A DNA stretch of 64,000 nt from CAXBNB01 sp040222275 (lineage in GTDB: Bacteria > Bacteroidota > Bacteroidia > Cytophagales > Cyclobacteriaceae): the NCBI GenBank assembly GCA_040222275.1, contig JAVKDJ010000048.1, forward strand, positions 124,001-188,000. The letters run 5' to 3'. Below, in pieces: positions 1 to 8,795 of the stretch. Position 1 is the first letter of the stretch. Each line of letters opens with the position of its first letter. Under the pieces are notes generated by a model. The model saw only the letters and a list, made by a program, of their open reading frames with translations, had not been told where the DNA came from and did no database searches. Made by a program: the position numbers and the translations under genes.

Positions 1-324
1 CCTTGTGTCTGTAGCACTCAGTGTAACTATCCTGCCATCTTCATCTACTACAAAATCAAAATCCTGATAGGGATAGTCGTTTTCATCGCGGTTGAGGCCC
101 AAATCACCGTCCCCGTCTTCAAAGTCAATGAATAGGATCAAAGAATCGGGTTGGTCAGTCAAATCTTTAAATATGACCTGATCGAAACCAATGTTTGGAA
201 CTATAGGGAAATCCTCAGGAGCCCTGCAAGAGTATATGCAGGCAGCTGTTACCAACCCTGCCACAACTTGCTTTAAAAACCTATTCGAAAAAATATAATT
301 TGTACCGGATTCTTTACTCACCAT
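1..324 (-). CDS. Lipoprotein, N-terminal part only (gene runs off the left edge)
   Basis: An open frame begins with ATG at 324-322 and stays open to base 1, giving the first 108 residues. An in-frame stop lies about 30 bases upstream of the ATG, so the start is well constrained. Near the N-terminus there is a hydrophobic stretch (KQVVAGLVTAACIYSC) that ends in a cysteine, as in an SPII lipoprotein signal. The mature part is acidic and contains an EDGDGDLG segment resembling Asp-rich calcium-binding loops in secreted Bacteroidota proteins. I do not recognise a family. The most likely location is the outer membrane or periplasm. It is divergent from the LuxE-like gene at 401. Confidence 0.7.
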   Translation of the reverse strand, partial: MVSKESGTNYIFSNRFLKQVVAGLVTAACIYSCRAPEDFPIVPNIGFDQVIFKDLTDQPDSLILFIDFEDGDGDLGLNRDENDYPYQDFDFVVDEDGRIVTLSATDTR

Positions 325-400
325 TCCTATTCCAATTACATTTGCTAATTTAATTCAATATAATACAATTATTAACAATTATACCCTTAACTGATATACT

Positions 401-1390
401 GTGCATTCTTTAAATGACTTCAAGGATTCTATCCTAAATATTAACGCTGATTCCTTTGAAGAATTATCCCTGGAAATTTTCAATTTTCAAGTTAAGGCTA
501 ACAAAATTTATGGTGAGTATGCGGATAGCCTGGGGATTGTTGTTGATGAAGTGGTAAGTATTGATCAAATCCCTTTTTTACCCATTGAGTTTTTTAAGTC
601 ATTTGATATAAAATCGGGAAATTGGCTGGCTGAAAAGACATTTTTAAGCAGTGGAACTACTTCCGCAGCACGCAGCAAACACCTTATTGAAGATGAAACT
701 TTTTATAGAAGTATTTGTAAATCCATTTTCGAAAGCTTTTACGGGCCACTCAGTGAATCGACCATATTGGCCTTACTGCCTTCCTATCAGCAACAGGGGA
801 ATTCAGGATTGATCAATATGGTGGATTTTTTCATAAAAGAATCCCAAACTGAACATTCCGGGTATTTTTTGAACGATTACGCCAAATTGGAAGTTGCTAT
901 TGTTGAGGAGCTTCGAAACAACAGGAACGTGGTGCTGTTTGGTGTTTCGTTTGCCTTATTAGAGTTTTCCAGATATGTCGGGCGAAACTTAAATGGCCTG
1001 AAAGTGATTGAAACAGGCGGCATGAAAGGAAGGGGACGGGAATACACCAAGGAGGAATTGCACGCTGTATTAAAGGAAGGATTGGGGATAGACATAGTAC
1101 ATTCTGAATATGGGATGACTGAATTGATGTCGCAGGCTTATTCAGGCGGGGAGGGGAGGTTTGATACCCCAGATTGGATGAGAATTGTGATTAGGGAAAT
1201 GAATGACCCCTTCAATTATCTACAGGATGGTAAAACAGGTGGCATAAATGTCATTGATTTGGCCAATGTTCATTCGTGTTCCTTTATTGAAACAAAGGAT
1301 ATTGGAATAGTGCGTACAGACGGAAAATTCGAAATTTTGGGAAGAATTGACAATTCTGATTTGAGGGGTTGTAATTTATTGGTAACTTAA
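401..1390 (+). CDS. LuxE/PaaK-like acyl-protein synthetase family protein
   Basis: The 329-residue protein resembles the LuxE acyl-protein synthetase family, relatives of adenylate-forming enzymes such as PaaK. Supporting segments are a nucleotide-loop-like TFLSSGTTSAARS (about residues 80-92), ETGGMKGRGREY (about 204-215) and HSEYGMTELMSQAY (about 234-247). In the family these activate a fatty acid as acyl-AMP and form an acyl-enzyme thioester, but no lux or reductase partner gene lies nearby, so the substrate here is unknown. The start is GTG at 401: an in-frame TGA sits at 392-394 and no ATG occurs close downstream. A TACATTTG sequence at 337-344 could serve as a -7 element but is 57 bases from the start. 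Confidence 0.8.
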   Translation: MHSLNDFKDSILNINADSFEELSLEIFNFQVKANKIYGEYADSLGIVVDEVVSIDQIPFLPIEFFKSFDIKSGNWLAEKTFLSSGTTSAARSKHLIEDETFYRSICKSIFESFYGPLSESTILALLPSYQQQGNSGLINMVDFFIKESQTEHSGYFLNDYAKLEVAIVEELRNNRNVVLFGVSFALLEFSRYVGRNLNGLKVIETGGMKGRGREYTKEELHAVLKEGLGIDIVHSEYGMTELMSQAYSGGEGRFDTPDWMRIVIREMNDPFNYLQDGKTGGINVIDLANVHSCSFIETKDIGIVRTDGKFEILGRIDNSDLRGCNLLVT

Positions 1391-1506
1391 CCGTTTAATT
1401 GTATAATTAATCCAAACTATAGGATTATATTGGTTTTTTTTTGAACTGAATGTCAATTTTTATATATTTAAGCCTAGAAAGGTAAATTGTGTTAAACTCT
1501 ACTACT

Positions 1507-1623
1507 ATGAAATTAACAGCGTTAATATTAGCAATAATTGTTTTGGCGGCCAGCGCTTGCACACAGAGAACATGCCCAACTTATGCAAAGCATGAATCTC
1601 AAAGTGTGAACCAGTCCAAATAA
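1507..1623 (+). CDS. Small 38-residue lipoprotein
   Basis: An ATG at 1507 opens a 38-codon frame. The first 16 residues are a hydrophobic signal (MKLTALILAIIVLAAS) and the next residues, ASAC, form a lipobox with Cys18. The predicted mature peptide is only 21 residues and contains CTQRTCPTYAK and a polar tail. The lipobox and signal peptide make it a credible gene despite its length. I have the impression that short lipoproteins with a CPTYAK-like motif recur in Bacteroidota, but I cannot confirm that here. Function is unknown. It stands alone between the LuxE-like gene and the convergent response regulator gene. Confidence 0.6.
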   Translation: MKLTALILAIIVLAASACTQRTCPTYAKHESQSVNQSK

Positions 1624-1660
1624 TTTTTATCAAAAAAAGTGTGTATGAATGCGGGTGTGA

Positions 1661-2821
1661 TTATATGTCCGCATATTTTTTTACATGCTCTTCTGTAATT
1701 ACATCCTGACTCATAATTACTAACCGCTCCACTACATTTCTCAGTTCCCTGATATTGCCACTCCATTGGCCTTGTTGAAGTAATTTAATGGCATTTTCCT
1801 CGATCGCTTTGGGTTTGCTGCCATATTCACGTGCTATATCTCCAAGGAATTTGTCCACCAATAATGGTATGTCCGATTGCCTTTCAGCAAGTGTGGGCAC
1901 ATTGATTACTATCACACTCAACCGGTGGTAAAGGTCTTCCCTAAATTTATTTTGCGAGATTTCATCTTTCAGGTTTTTGTTTGTAGCGGCAATTACCCTC
2001 ACGTTGACATTGATTTCCTTATCGCCACCAACCCTGGTGATCTTGTTTTCCTGAAGGGCCCTTAACACTTTGGCTTGTGCAGACAAGCTCATGTCGCCTA
2101 TTTCATCAAGAAACAAAGTGCCTCCATCTGCCTGCTCAAATTTTCCTATCCGCTTTTTGATGGCAGATGTAAACGAGCCTTTTTCATGACCAAACAGTTC
2201 ACTTTCTATCAACTCCGAAGGTATAGCAGCGCAATTGACCTCTACCAATGGCATTTGTGCCCTGCTGCTTAGTTTGTGGATTGCATTGGCTACTAATTCT
2301 TTGCCAGTACCATTGGCTCCAAATATGAAAACCCTGGCCTCAGTGGGGGCCACTTTCTCGATCATTTCCTTCACTTCATGAATCTGATCAGATTCACCTA
2401 CAATCTCCATCGATTTGGATACCTTACGTTTCAGAATTTTGGTCTCTGAAACCAGGTTGGATTTTTCACTTGCATTGCGGATAGTCAGGAGAAGGCGGTT
2501 GAGGTCTGGTGGCTTTTGGACGAAATCGTAGGCTCCCTTTTTTGTGGCTTCAACGGCAGTTTCTATATTACCATGGGCAGATATCATGATAAATTGGGCA
2601 CTTGATCCCGACTCCTGGGCTTTTTCAAGCAACTCCATACCATCCATTTCTGGCATTTTTATATCACAAAGTACAATATCGTATTCGTTTTGGGTGATCA
2701 TTTCCAAACCGACCTTGCCATTTTCAGCCTCCTCTATTTTATATTTTTCGTATTCCAGGATGTCCTTGAGGGTATTTCTTATACTTTTCTCGTCATCAAT
2801 GATCAATATCTTTTTGCTCAT
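1661..2821 (-). CDS. NtrC-type response regulator (REC + sigma-54 AAA+), no DNA-binding domain
   Basis: Residues 1-118 form a receiver domain with phosphoacceptor Asp53 (LCDIKMPEMDG) and Lys103. Residues about 140-360 form a sigma-54 activator AAA+ domain with Walker A GANGTGKE (168-175) and Walker B GGTLFLDE (233-240). The sigma-54 contact loop, normally GAFTGA, reads GSFTSA (215-220). NtrC proteins are usually about 450 residues with a C-terminal Fis-type helix-turn-helix. This one ends at residue 386, right after the AAA+ lid region. The 38 bases to the next gene leave no room for a lost domain, so the absence looks real. It probably activates sigma-54 promoters from solution, or acts on a partner. 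No histidine kinase gene is adjacent. Confidence 0.9.
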   Translation of the reverse strand: MSKKILIIDDEKSIRNTLKDILEYEKYKIEEAENGKVGLEMITQNEYDIVLCDIKMPEMDGMELLEKAQESGSSAQFIMISAHGNIETAVEATKKGAYDFVQKPPDLNRLLLTIRNASEKSNLVSETKILKRKVSKSMEIVGESDQIHEVKEMIEKVAPTEARVFIFGANGTGKELVANAIHKLSSRAQMPLVEVNCAAIPSELIESELFGHEKGSFTSAIKKRIGKFEQADGGTLFLDEIGDMSLSAQAKVLRALQENKITRVGGDKEINVNVRVIAATNKNLKDEISQNKFREDLYHRLSVIVINVPTLAERQSDIPLLVDKFLGDIAREYGSKPKAIEENAIKLLQQGQWSGNIRELRNVVERLVIMSQDVITEEHVKKYADI

Positions 2822-2930
2822 GAATTGCTTTCTGTTTTATGTATGGATTGAGGTTTTAACGACTTTACCTCCCGGGTTATAACTACCTTGAACTTCTGGT
2901 AAAGTTTGTTAATCGAACGTCATAAAAAAA

Positions 2931-3316
2931 ACAGGCCTATAAGCCGGGTTCTGTACTTCAACGAATTGAAGCCCCTATCATCTATCTGGCCCAACCATCG
3001 CTGATTGGGTCTATCAATCTACCCTTCCTGCCTCCTGGCAAAAGCCGGGATAAAACGGGTCGTTTTGAAACAGGATTTATTTGATCTTTCAGCTCGTAAG
3101 GTTTACACTGCCACTGTGGTCGCCCAAAGCGCGGTGGGCTCTTACCCCACCATTTCACCCTTATCTCCACCGGCAAGCCGAAGAAGACGGTATATTTTCT
3201 GTTGCACTATCTGTACCCTGCACGCAGGATACCTTCCCGTTAGGAAGTACGACACCCTATGCTGCCCGGACTTTCCTTTCCGATAAAAAAACCGGAACGA
3301 TAAGGCGGCCTGTAAC
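2931..3316 (-). ncRNA. rnpB: RNase P RNA, bacterial type A
   Basis: The minus strand carries the conserved RNase P RNA blocks in order. GGAAAGUCCGGGC (CR-I) is at 3276-3264. The GGUGAAAUGGUGGGGUAAGAGCCC region is around 3160-3132. AGAACCCGGCUUAUAGGCC (CR-V) is at 2952-2934. The 5' ACAGGCC (about 3313-3307) pairs with the 3' GGCCUGU (about 2937-2931) to close helix P1, which sets both ends to within a few bases. Eight consecutive U residues follow (2931-2924) as the transcription end. The RNA is about 386 nt and is the catalytic subunit that removes 5' leaders from pre-tRNA. Small open frames overlapping it are not genes. Confidence 0.95.
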
Positions 3317-3509
3317 TGGCAAATTTAACATTAAGTGGCAACCAATAGGCAGTAAAAACCAAGAAATTTGAAAGACTTGAAAAGAGCCAACTGCTGTTGA
3401 TACTGCACGAACAATGTAGCCGGGAATGGCGTGCGATTGTCAAGAGAAACAGTAAGGCATCATCTTCAATGTTGAAGATTTCTTTGCTTGGGGTACTATT
3501 CTGGGCTTA

Positions 3510-3896
3510 TTAGAATATGTCTTTTCCTGTAATTTTGAATTCCCAATCATCCGCAAGATTGGCTACATCCAGGATTACTTTTTTTAGCAAGGTTTCGTCC
3601 AGGTTTATGGTGTTAAAATTGGATTCTACTTTTAGAAAGCCGTTGGCAAGTGCAAACTTGCAAAAGGGGTGGTTGTGGTTTTCTATTAAGAGTTGTTTTA
3701 TGTTCACGTTCTCTTCAGAGTCGCATACCTTGGAAGAAATATTTACCAATTGTTTATCCTGATCGATCTCGGCTATTACAGCCTGAAACCGGTCGTCTTT
3801 CAAAGGAACTATAATTACCGACCTTTCTTCGTCGTACTCGGAATAGTTTCCTTTGATCTCATCTGCATAAGATTGCATGAATTCATTGAGGTGCAT
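3510..3896 (-). CDS. Small hypothetical protein, 128 residues
   Basis: I do not recognise this acidic soluble protein. It starts MHLNEFMQSYADEIKG and has alternating hydrophobic strands such as RSVIIVPLKDDRFQAVIAEI and WEFKITGKDIF, so an alpha/beta fold is likely. The size and strand pattern recall the CesT/YbjN-like chaperone fold, but that is a weak guess. I chose the ATG at 3896; ten further codons upstream (to 3926) are possible but look non-conserved in character. It lies between the 3' end of tamB and rnpB, on the same strand as both. No signal peptide or membrane segment is seen. Confidence 0.6.
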   Translation of the reverse strand: MHLNEFMQSYADEIKGNYSEYDEERSVIIVPLKDDRFQAVIAEIDQDKQLVNISSKVCDSEENVNIKQLLIENHNHPFCKFALANGFLKVESNFNTINLDETLLKKVILDVANLADDWEFKITGKDIF

Positions 3897-3979
3897 TTTT
3901 CTGAATTGTAAAGTTGGACATATCAATTACTTAAATGTACATAATTCTCAACTAGCAGAAAATTTATTTTCCCCAAAAT

Positions 3980-6900
3980 TTATTTATTGGTGGAAACGCT
4001 TTCTTCCTCTTCGTTGCGAATGCCCTCGGCTTTATCAGGCTTGGGAGGTATACTTTGATTGTCCTCCTGGTTCTTTTTCCTTGATTCGGTTAAAATATTC
4101 TTCAATTGGTCAAAACTTCGTACGAATTGCAGGCTGAAACCTGTTTCCGTATTGTTTTCTCCAAGTTCCCGATTGGCCGCCGCATTTATGTTGGATCGGC
4201 TGTACATTTTGGCCCTAAATCTACCATCATGGGTGAGGAGGTATTCAACGGTCCAGTCTCCTATAATGGTGGACAGGTCGGAGTTGTTGTTGGTGTCTGA
4301 AAACCCTCCGCCGCGTGTTATTTTCAGCCGGCCATCGAGAAATGAATACGACAACCTGAGTTGAAATGTATTGAAAGCTTCTTCGTTGAGCCCGGCAAGG
4401 TTTACATCCACCTCCAGGTTCTCATCCACCTGGGTTGCCCAGTAGCTCAATTGGTTGGATACAAACTCGCTCAAGCTATTTCCAAAAGTCTGGGATGTAT
4501 TCACCTGGAAGCTGTTTTCCGGCGAGAATTTCCTTAAGATCACCAGACTAAATACCTGTCGTTTCATTTCCTGCTCGTTGGCGGCAAGACGGGCCTTAAA
4601 TGCACTGATCTTAGTATCAATTGGAATAGTTTCCCCTCCTGTAAGTGTCACATTATCCGGATAGTCTTCAATATCTATATCGAAACTGATTTCAGGAGAA
4701 AGCAAATTGCCCTTGAGGTACAAATCTACAATGGATGGATATTTGGTCCTTATTTCGGGGGAATTGATATCGTTTTCTGACTGACTTATAATAGGGGCCA
4801 GGGAGGCAAGTTGGCGGTAGGTTGCGTTGATGTTCAATTTCGCCCCATAGGGATCCCCATACCAGGAGATGCTGCTCCCTTTTTGAATCTCGAATTCTTT
4901 GTTGATGATGTTGTACAAAGTGAAATTATACCCACCTGATTCAATTTGCAGGTCCCCAAACATATTAAAGTCCCCGTACGGGTCGATGAGTAGTTTGATA
5001 TTGCCATTGCCCCTTCCCCTAATGATGTCACCGGCTTTAACATCGAATATGAGCTCGGTATAGGCATCATTGGTCATTTCTATGTCAAAATCAAGCTTCA
5101 AACCTTTTAAATTGATTTCTTCTTCAGCTATTTGGGCCATGCGTTTTTGGTGCTCGGGATCGCTGAGGTCAACAAAGGAAATGTAGTCTTTTTGTTCGAC
5201 ATTATATTCGGACAATTCCCCAATGGGAATCGAAATCCTGGTGCCTTTGTCTGTTCTGGCGCGCGCTTTTATTTCCAGATTGTTAACAGCCCCCAGGATA
5301 CTAATGTCCCCAGTGGCAAAGGCAGATCCGTAATAGAGCTTGTTGTCTTTTGAGCCTGTATTGAGTAGCTTGAAATTTTCGTACCGTCCGGTAATGTCCA
5401 ACACGTAGTGCTGAAATCCATCATGAAAAATACCTCCATTAAAGATGGCTTCATTGTTTCGGACATCCACAAGTTTTAGGTTTTCCACCCCGATCTGGTT
5501 TTCACCAAACACAATACCGCCCGAAAAGGAATAGGCAGTATTGGTGTAGTTGACAGTGATTTTGCCATTGCTAATTTGCCCGGCGTTATTTTTACTATCC
5601 AAAATAGGCGAGGAGGGTTTTCCGGTGATGCTGAAATTGCCCGAGGCAAAGCCACTGAGGTTGGTGAAATGGTCTTTTACGAATGGTTGGATTATATTGA
5701 GGTTGGCACTGTCGAAATCTGCCGTCATTGCCAGTTGGTTTATTTCTTCTTTAGGATAGAAGTACCCATTGACATCTATGATCCTTTTTCCGCTCCTGTT
5801 TACAGTAAAGTCCAGTCCCAACCTGTCGCGGTTGTTTTCCCAATCGGAAAAACAATCAATATCCCCAACCAAAAAGTCTTCAATGTAGAACTCTTCAGCC
5901 CTTAAGTTGCTCTCGATCAAAATGTCGTTTTTGAGCTTATTGATATCAATATTACCATCGACTACCCCTGTGATATTAATAGGAAAAACCGTGTTTAAAC
6001 TACTCACATTGAAGTTTCTGATATCCACATGAAGTTGGTCTGATGCAAAATCGGAGAGGGTCCCATTTACAGCGATTGACTGCTTGGCCTGCAAAAGTCT
6101 GAGGTTGTCAAAGATGAATTTTTTATTGGTATAAACGACCTGGTTGGTGCTGTCGAAATTCCAGTATTTTCCCAGGGCCTGTATGTCTGATTTTAGAAAG
6201 TGGAAAGCAATCGAATCTTCTACGAAATCTACTGAAGCTTTGAGGTTGAGATTGTTTTCCAGTTTGGATTGATCGAGGTTAAACTCCAGGTCCATGTGGT
6301 CATTGGACCAAATGGATTCGAAGTAAATGTTGTCGGTTCTGGATTTCCCATTCCAATTTTGCTCTTTGGATGAAACAAAGAAGGAGGACAATACATTCCT
6401 GTCGGAAAATTTCTTTGAGATAGATATGTCCAGTTGGTTCTTTTGAAATAAGTTTTGCCCTATATACATAGAGTCTAAATTGGTGTTCAAACTTAATATT
6501 GAAGTGTTGTCTGAAATAAAATTCCCTTCGAGCAAAAGGTTTTTTGATAAAGAGATTTCCGGGTAAAAGGGTTGAATAAACCTGTTGGCATCCCAAAGGT
6601 TTATTTTTAGTTCTACCTCAAAACTTTCGGATTCTTCTTCTTTCTGGCTGTAGTAATTATCGAGACTGTCAGGGTCGTTTAGGAGATTTAGTTTCAGCTC
6701 TGTGTACAATTTTTTCAGTTCCTTTAGCACCTTACTGTTTTTAAAATCCCCCTTGGCCTGGGCGGTGAGCCCATCAGTCTCCAGTGAGATAATCCTTTCA
6801 TTACCTACCATGAAAGACAAAAACTTTACAGAGTCCAGTTCCAATTTGTCCGATTCTATTATCAGTTTTGGTTTTTTTAGGTTGGCAAAACCTTTGATAC

Positions 6901-8587
6901 TATCGACATGGAATCCTTTTACGTCTATGTTGATGTGGGATGCAATGAAAACTTCTTTGTTGCTGAACCCCAAAGGCTTCAAATTGAGGGCGTCAAGGCA
7001 GGCACTTATATTTATTTTGTCTTTGTTGTTTCTTACATCTATGGCCACCTGCCCATCGAAAACCAGGTTGGGATCCTTGGTTTTCAATTCCCCCTCGAAA
7101 TAGCCGTTGGCCATGTCCCCGTTGAAATGGATATTGGAATATTTGTAGCCTCTTATTCCGATAGAGTCTATGTCTGCATTGAGGTGAAACGAAGGGTTGT
7201 TCAATTCTTTTAGTTTCCCGTTGATATGGCCATTCAAGTAGATTTCCTGCAGGTTTTTTTCCTGGTCAAGTATTTTGCCCAGGTCAAATTTTCTCAGTGC
7301 CAGGTTGCCGGAAAAATGTGTGGTGTTGTTTGGTTCCAGTTTTAAGTTGATGTCTGATTTTATAAAACCAGCTTCGGTATAGAAGGAACCATGCGAAACA
7401 AAGTCAGTAGGGAAGCCTTGAAACTGTCCAGAGAATCGTATTGTTCCTGCATTGAGCAGTCTTTGTCCGTGTGTTTCGGGTATATACTTTACAAGGTCTT
7501 TTGGATTTAGTGTGGCACTTTTACAGTTCAGGTCTATGAAGGTCTCTTTTATTTTGGGGAGGCCAAAGAAACTAAGGTCCCCTTCTATAGAGGTGTTTTC
7601 ACCAAATTTCAGGTTTATCTTTTTGGCCATCAGGTTGCCTACGGTACCTTTAATTTGCCCGGAGATTTCATATACCTGGTCGAGGTTGTCTATAGACGGG
7701 GCAAAAAGTGCAATATCATCTGAACTGATAAAGGAGCTGTCGAGATTGACAAAGAAACCGACACTGTCTGCAAAATAGCCCAGGGCGGCCGGGGAGTTGT
7801 AGGTTAACCTGATCGAGTCTTTGATAGAGCTTTTGTCGGTGACCAGCTTTAAATCGGACAATGACATGGCGGTGTTGCAGTAATTGAAGTATCCGCTCAG
7901 TGTATGGATGTTCAATTGATCGGTAAAATCCTGCGCCTGAAAGTGCACCAGCTCAAAGCTGAGTGTGTCGTTTATCTGGATAAAATTGTCTGCCCTGGTA
8001 TTGATGTGGCGGTATCCAAAATGGTTGTAATCCTTGCCTTTTTCGATAACTGGTTTTGTTAGGTCATTGTAAGTAAAGGTGCCATTCCTGATTTTCACCG
8101 ATTCTACCAGGAACTTGGATGCGGGTTTCGCACTCACATCTGGCTGCCCTGTTGTTCGCAACTGGTGCAAGAATTCACTAATGTTCAGGGCGGTGCTGTC
8201 GCTTTTCTTGATGAGGTGAACAACAGGCTCGTCCAATTCGATATTCTCAAAATCCAGCCGACGATTGAGTACCAGATGATAAAGGTTGATATTGGCGCTC
8301 ACGTTGTTGGTGGTCAGGAGTGTGCTGTCTTCACGGTCAGCAATCCTGATATCTTCGAAGAGCACATTGTCGTACCAGGTAAGGTTGGCATGGCCAATTT
8401 CAATATTGTAGCTCGTTCTGGATGTAACGAACTGAGTTAAAGCATTCAGGATTTTGGTTTGGACGGCAGGTATTTGAATGATGGTAATGGTCAATCCCAA
8501 CAAGACAAGCATGACAACAGGTATGGAGAGCAGCCAGTGCTTCCAATTCATCTTAAAATCGTCATTTTTTATTGTCTTTTTCTTCAT
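3980..8587 (-). CDS. tamB: TamB-like translocation/assembly protein (DUF490)
   Basis: This 1535-residue protein has one N-terminal transmembrane anchor (WLLSIPVVMLVLLGLTITI, about residues 17-35). A very long beta-rich repetitive body follows, with an AsmA-like beginning and a C-terminal TamB/DUF490 region (roughly 1150-1480, including GDLQIESGGYNFTLYNI). TamB-family proteins span the periplasm as a long hydrophobic groove and are linked to phospholipid transport to the outer membrane and, with a TamA/Omp85 partner, to outer-membrane protein assembly. No tamA is nearby. The length is typical for Bacteroidota versions. The gene is divergent from tsaD, an arrangement I associate with this phylum. 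Start is ATG at 8587, 16 bases from a TAGCTTTG -7-like element. Confidence 0.9.
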   Translation of the reverse strand: MKKKTIKNDDFKMNWKHWLLSIPVVMLVLLGLTITIIQIPAVQTKILNALTQFVTSRTSYNIEIGHANLTWYDNVLFEDIRIADREDSTLLTTNNVSANINLYHLVLNRRLDFENIELDEPVVHLIKKSDSTALNISEFLHQLRTTGQPDVSAKPASKFLVESVKIRNGTFTYNDLTKPVIEKGKDYNHFGYRHINTRADNFIQINDTLSFELVHFQAQDFTDQLNIHTLSGYFNYCNTAMSLSDLKLVTDKSSIKDSIRLTYNSPAALGYFADSVGFFVNLDSSFISSDDIALFAPSIDNLDQVYEISGQIKGTVGNLMAKKINLKFGENTSIEGDLSFFGLPKIKETFIDLNCKSATLNPKDLVKYIPETHGQRLLNAGTIRFSGQFQGFPTDFVSHGSFYTEAGFIKSDINLKLEPNNTTHFSGNLALRKFDLGKILDQEKNLQEIYLNGHINGKLKELNNPSFHLNADIDSIGIRGYKYSNIHFNGDMANGYFEGELKTKDPNLVFDGQVAIDVRNNKDKINISACLDALNLKPLGFSNKEVFIASHINIDVKGFHVDSIKGFANLKKPKLIIESDKLELDSVKFLSFMVGNERIISLETDGLTAQAKGDFKNSKVLKELKKLYTELKLNLLNDPDSLDNYYSQKEEESESFEVELKINLWDANRFIQPFYPEISLSKNLLLEGNFISDNTSILSLNTNLDSMYIGQNLFQKNQLDISISKKFSDRNVLSSFFVSSKEQNWNGKSRTDNIYFESIWSNDHMDLEFNLDQSKLENNLNLKASVDFVEDSIAFHFLKSDIQALGKYWNFDSTNQVVYTNKKFIFDNLRLLQAKQSIAVNGTLSDFASDQLHVDIRNFNVSSLNTVFPINITGVVDGNIDINKLKNDILIESNLRAEEFYIEDFLVGDIDCFSDWENNRDRLGLDFTVNRSGKRIIDVNGYFYPKEEINQLAMTADFDSANLNIIQPFVKDHFTNLSGFASGNFSITGKPSSPILDSKNNAGQISNGKITVNYTNTAYSFSGGIVFGENQIGVENLKLVDVRNNEAIFNGGIFHDGFQHYVLDITGRYENFKLLNTGSKDNKLYYGSAFATGDISILGAVNNLEIKARARTDKGTRISIPIGELSEYNVEQKDYISFVDLSDPEHQKRMAQIAEEEINLKGLKLDFDIEMTNDAYTELIFDVKAGDIIRGRGNGNIKLLIDPYGDFNMFGDLQIESGGYNFTLYNIINKEFEIQKGSSISWYGDPYGAKLNINATYRQLASLAPIISQSENDINSPEIRTKYPSIVDLYLKGNLLSPEISFDIDIEDYPDNVTLTGGETIPIDTKISAFKARLAANEQEMKRQVFSLVILRKFSPENSFQVNTSQTFGNSLSEFVSNQLSYWATQVDENLEVDVNLAGLNEEAFNTFQLRLSYSFLDGRLKITRGGGFSDTNNNSDLSTIIGDWTVEYLLTHDGRFRAKMYSRSNINAAANRELGENNTETGFSLQFVRSFDQLKNILTESRKKNQEDNQSIPPKPDKAEGIRNEEEESVSTNK

Positions 8588-8603
8588 GGTGAAGATTAAA
8601 CCG

Positions 8604-8611
8604 CAAAGCTA
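8604..8611 (-). promoter_or_regulatory. Possible -7 element for tamB (TAGCTTTG)
   Basis: On the minus strand this reads TAGCTTTG, an exact match to the Bacteroidota sigma-ABfr -7 consensus TAnnTTTG, 16 bases upstream of the tamB ATG. I see no matching TTG/TTTG about 19-21 bases further upstream, so support is partial. Confidence 0.35.
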
Positions 8612-8771
8612 AATCGTATTGTCCAGAATATCTTTTTTACAACAGGCTTAATATCAGTTAAATGTCTGGTCAATACCCCTGGTTCATAGACAATTTTATG
8701 TCATCAGGGACTGCTTCATGTTGAATTCCTAAAATTTGACAAATCCTGCTGCCTACTCCATAGGACTAACG

Positions 8772-8779
8772 TATTTTTG
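8772..8779 (+). promoter_or_regulatory. Possible -7 element for tsaD (TATTTTTG)
   Basis: TATTTTTG matches the Bacteroidota -7 consensus TAnnTTTG and lies 16 bases upstream of the tsaD ATG, the same spacing as the candidate for divergent tamB. A well-spaced -33 TTTG is not evident (the nearest TTTG is 33 bases away). Confidence 0.35.
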
Positions 8780-8795
8780 CCTCAATTTTTTAATT

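Noticed and set aside
2982..3443. Several open frames of 60-100 codons on both strands
   Set aside because: They lie within or next to rnpB, whose conserved blocks and closing helix explain the sequence; the translations have no protein-like features.
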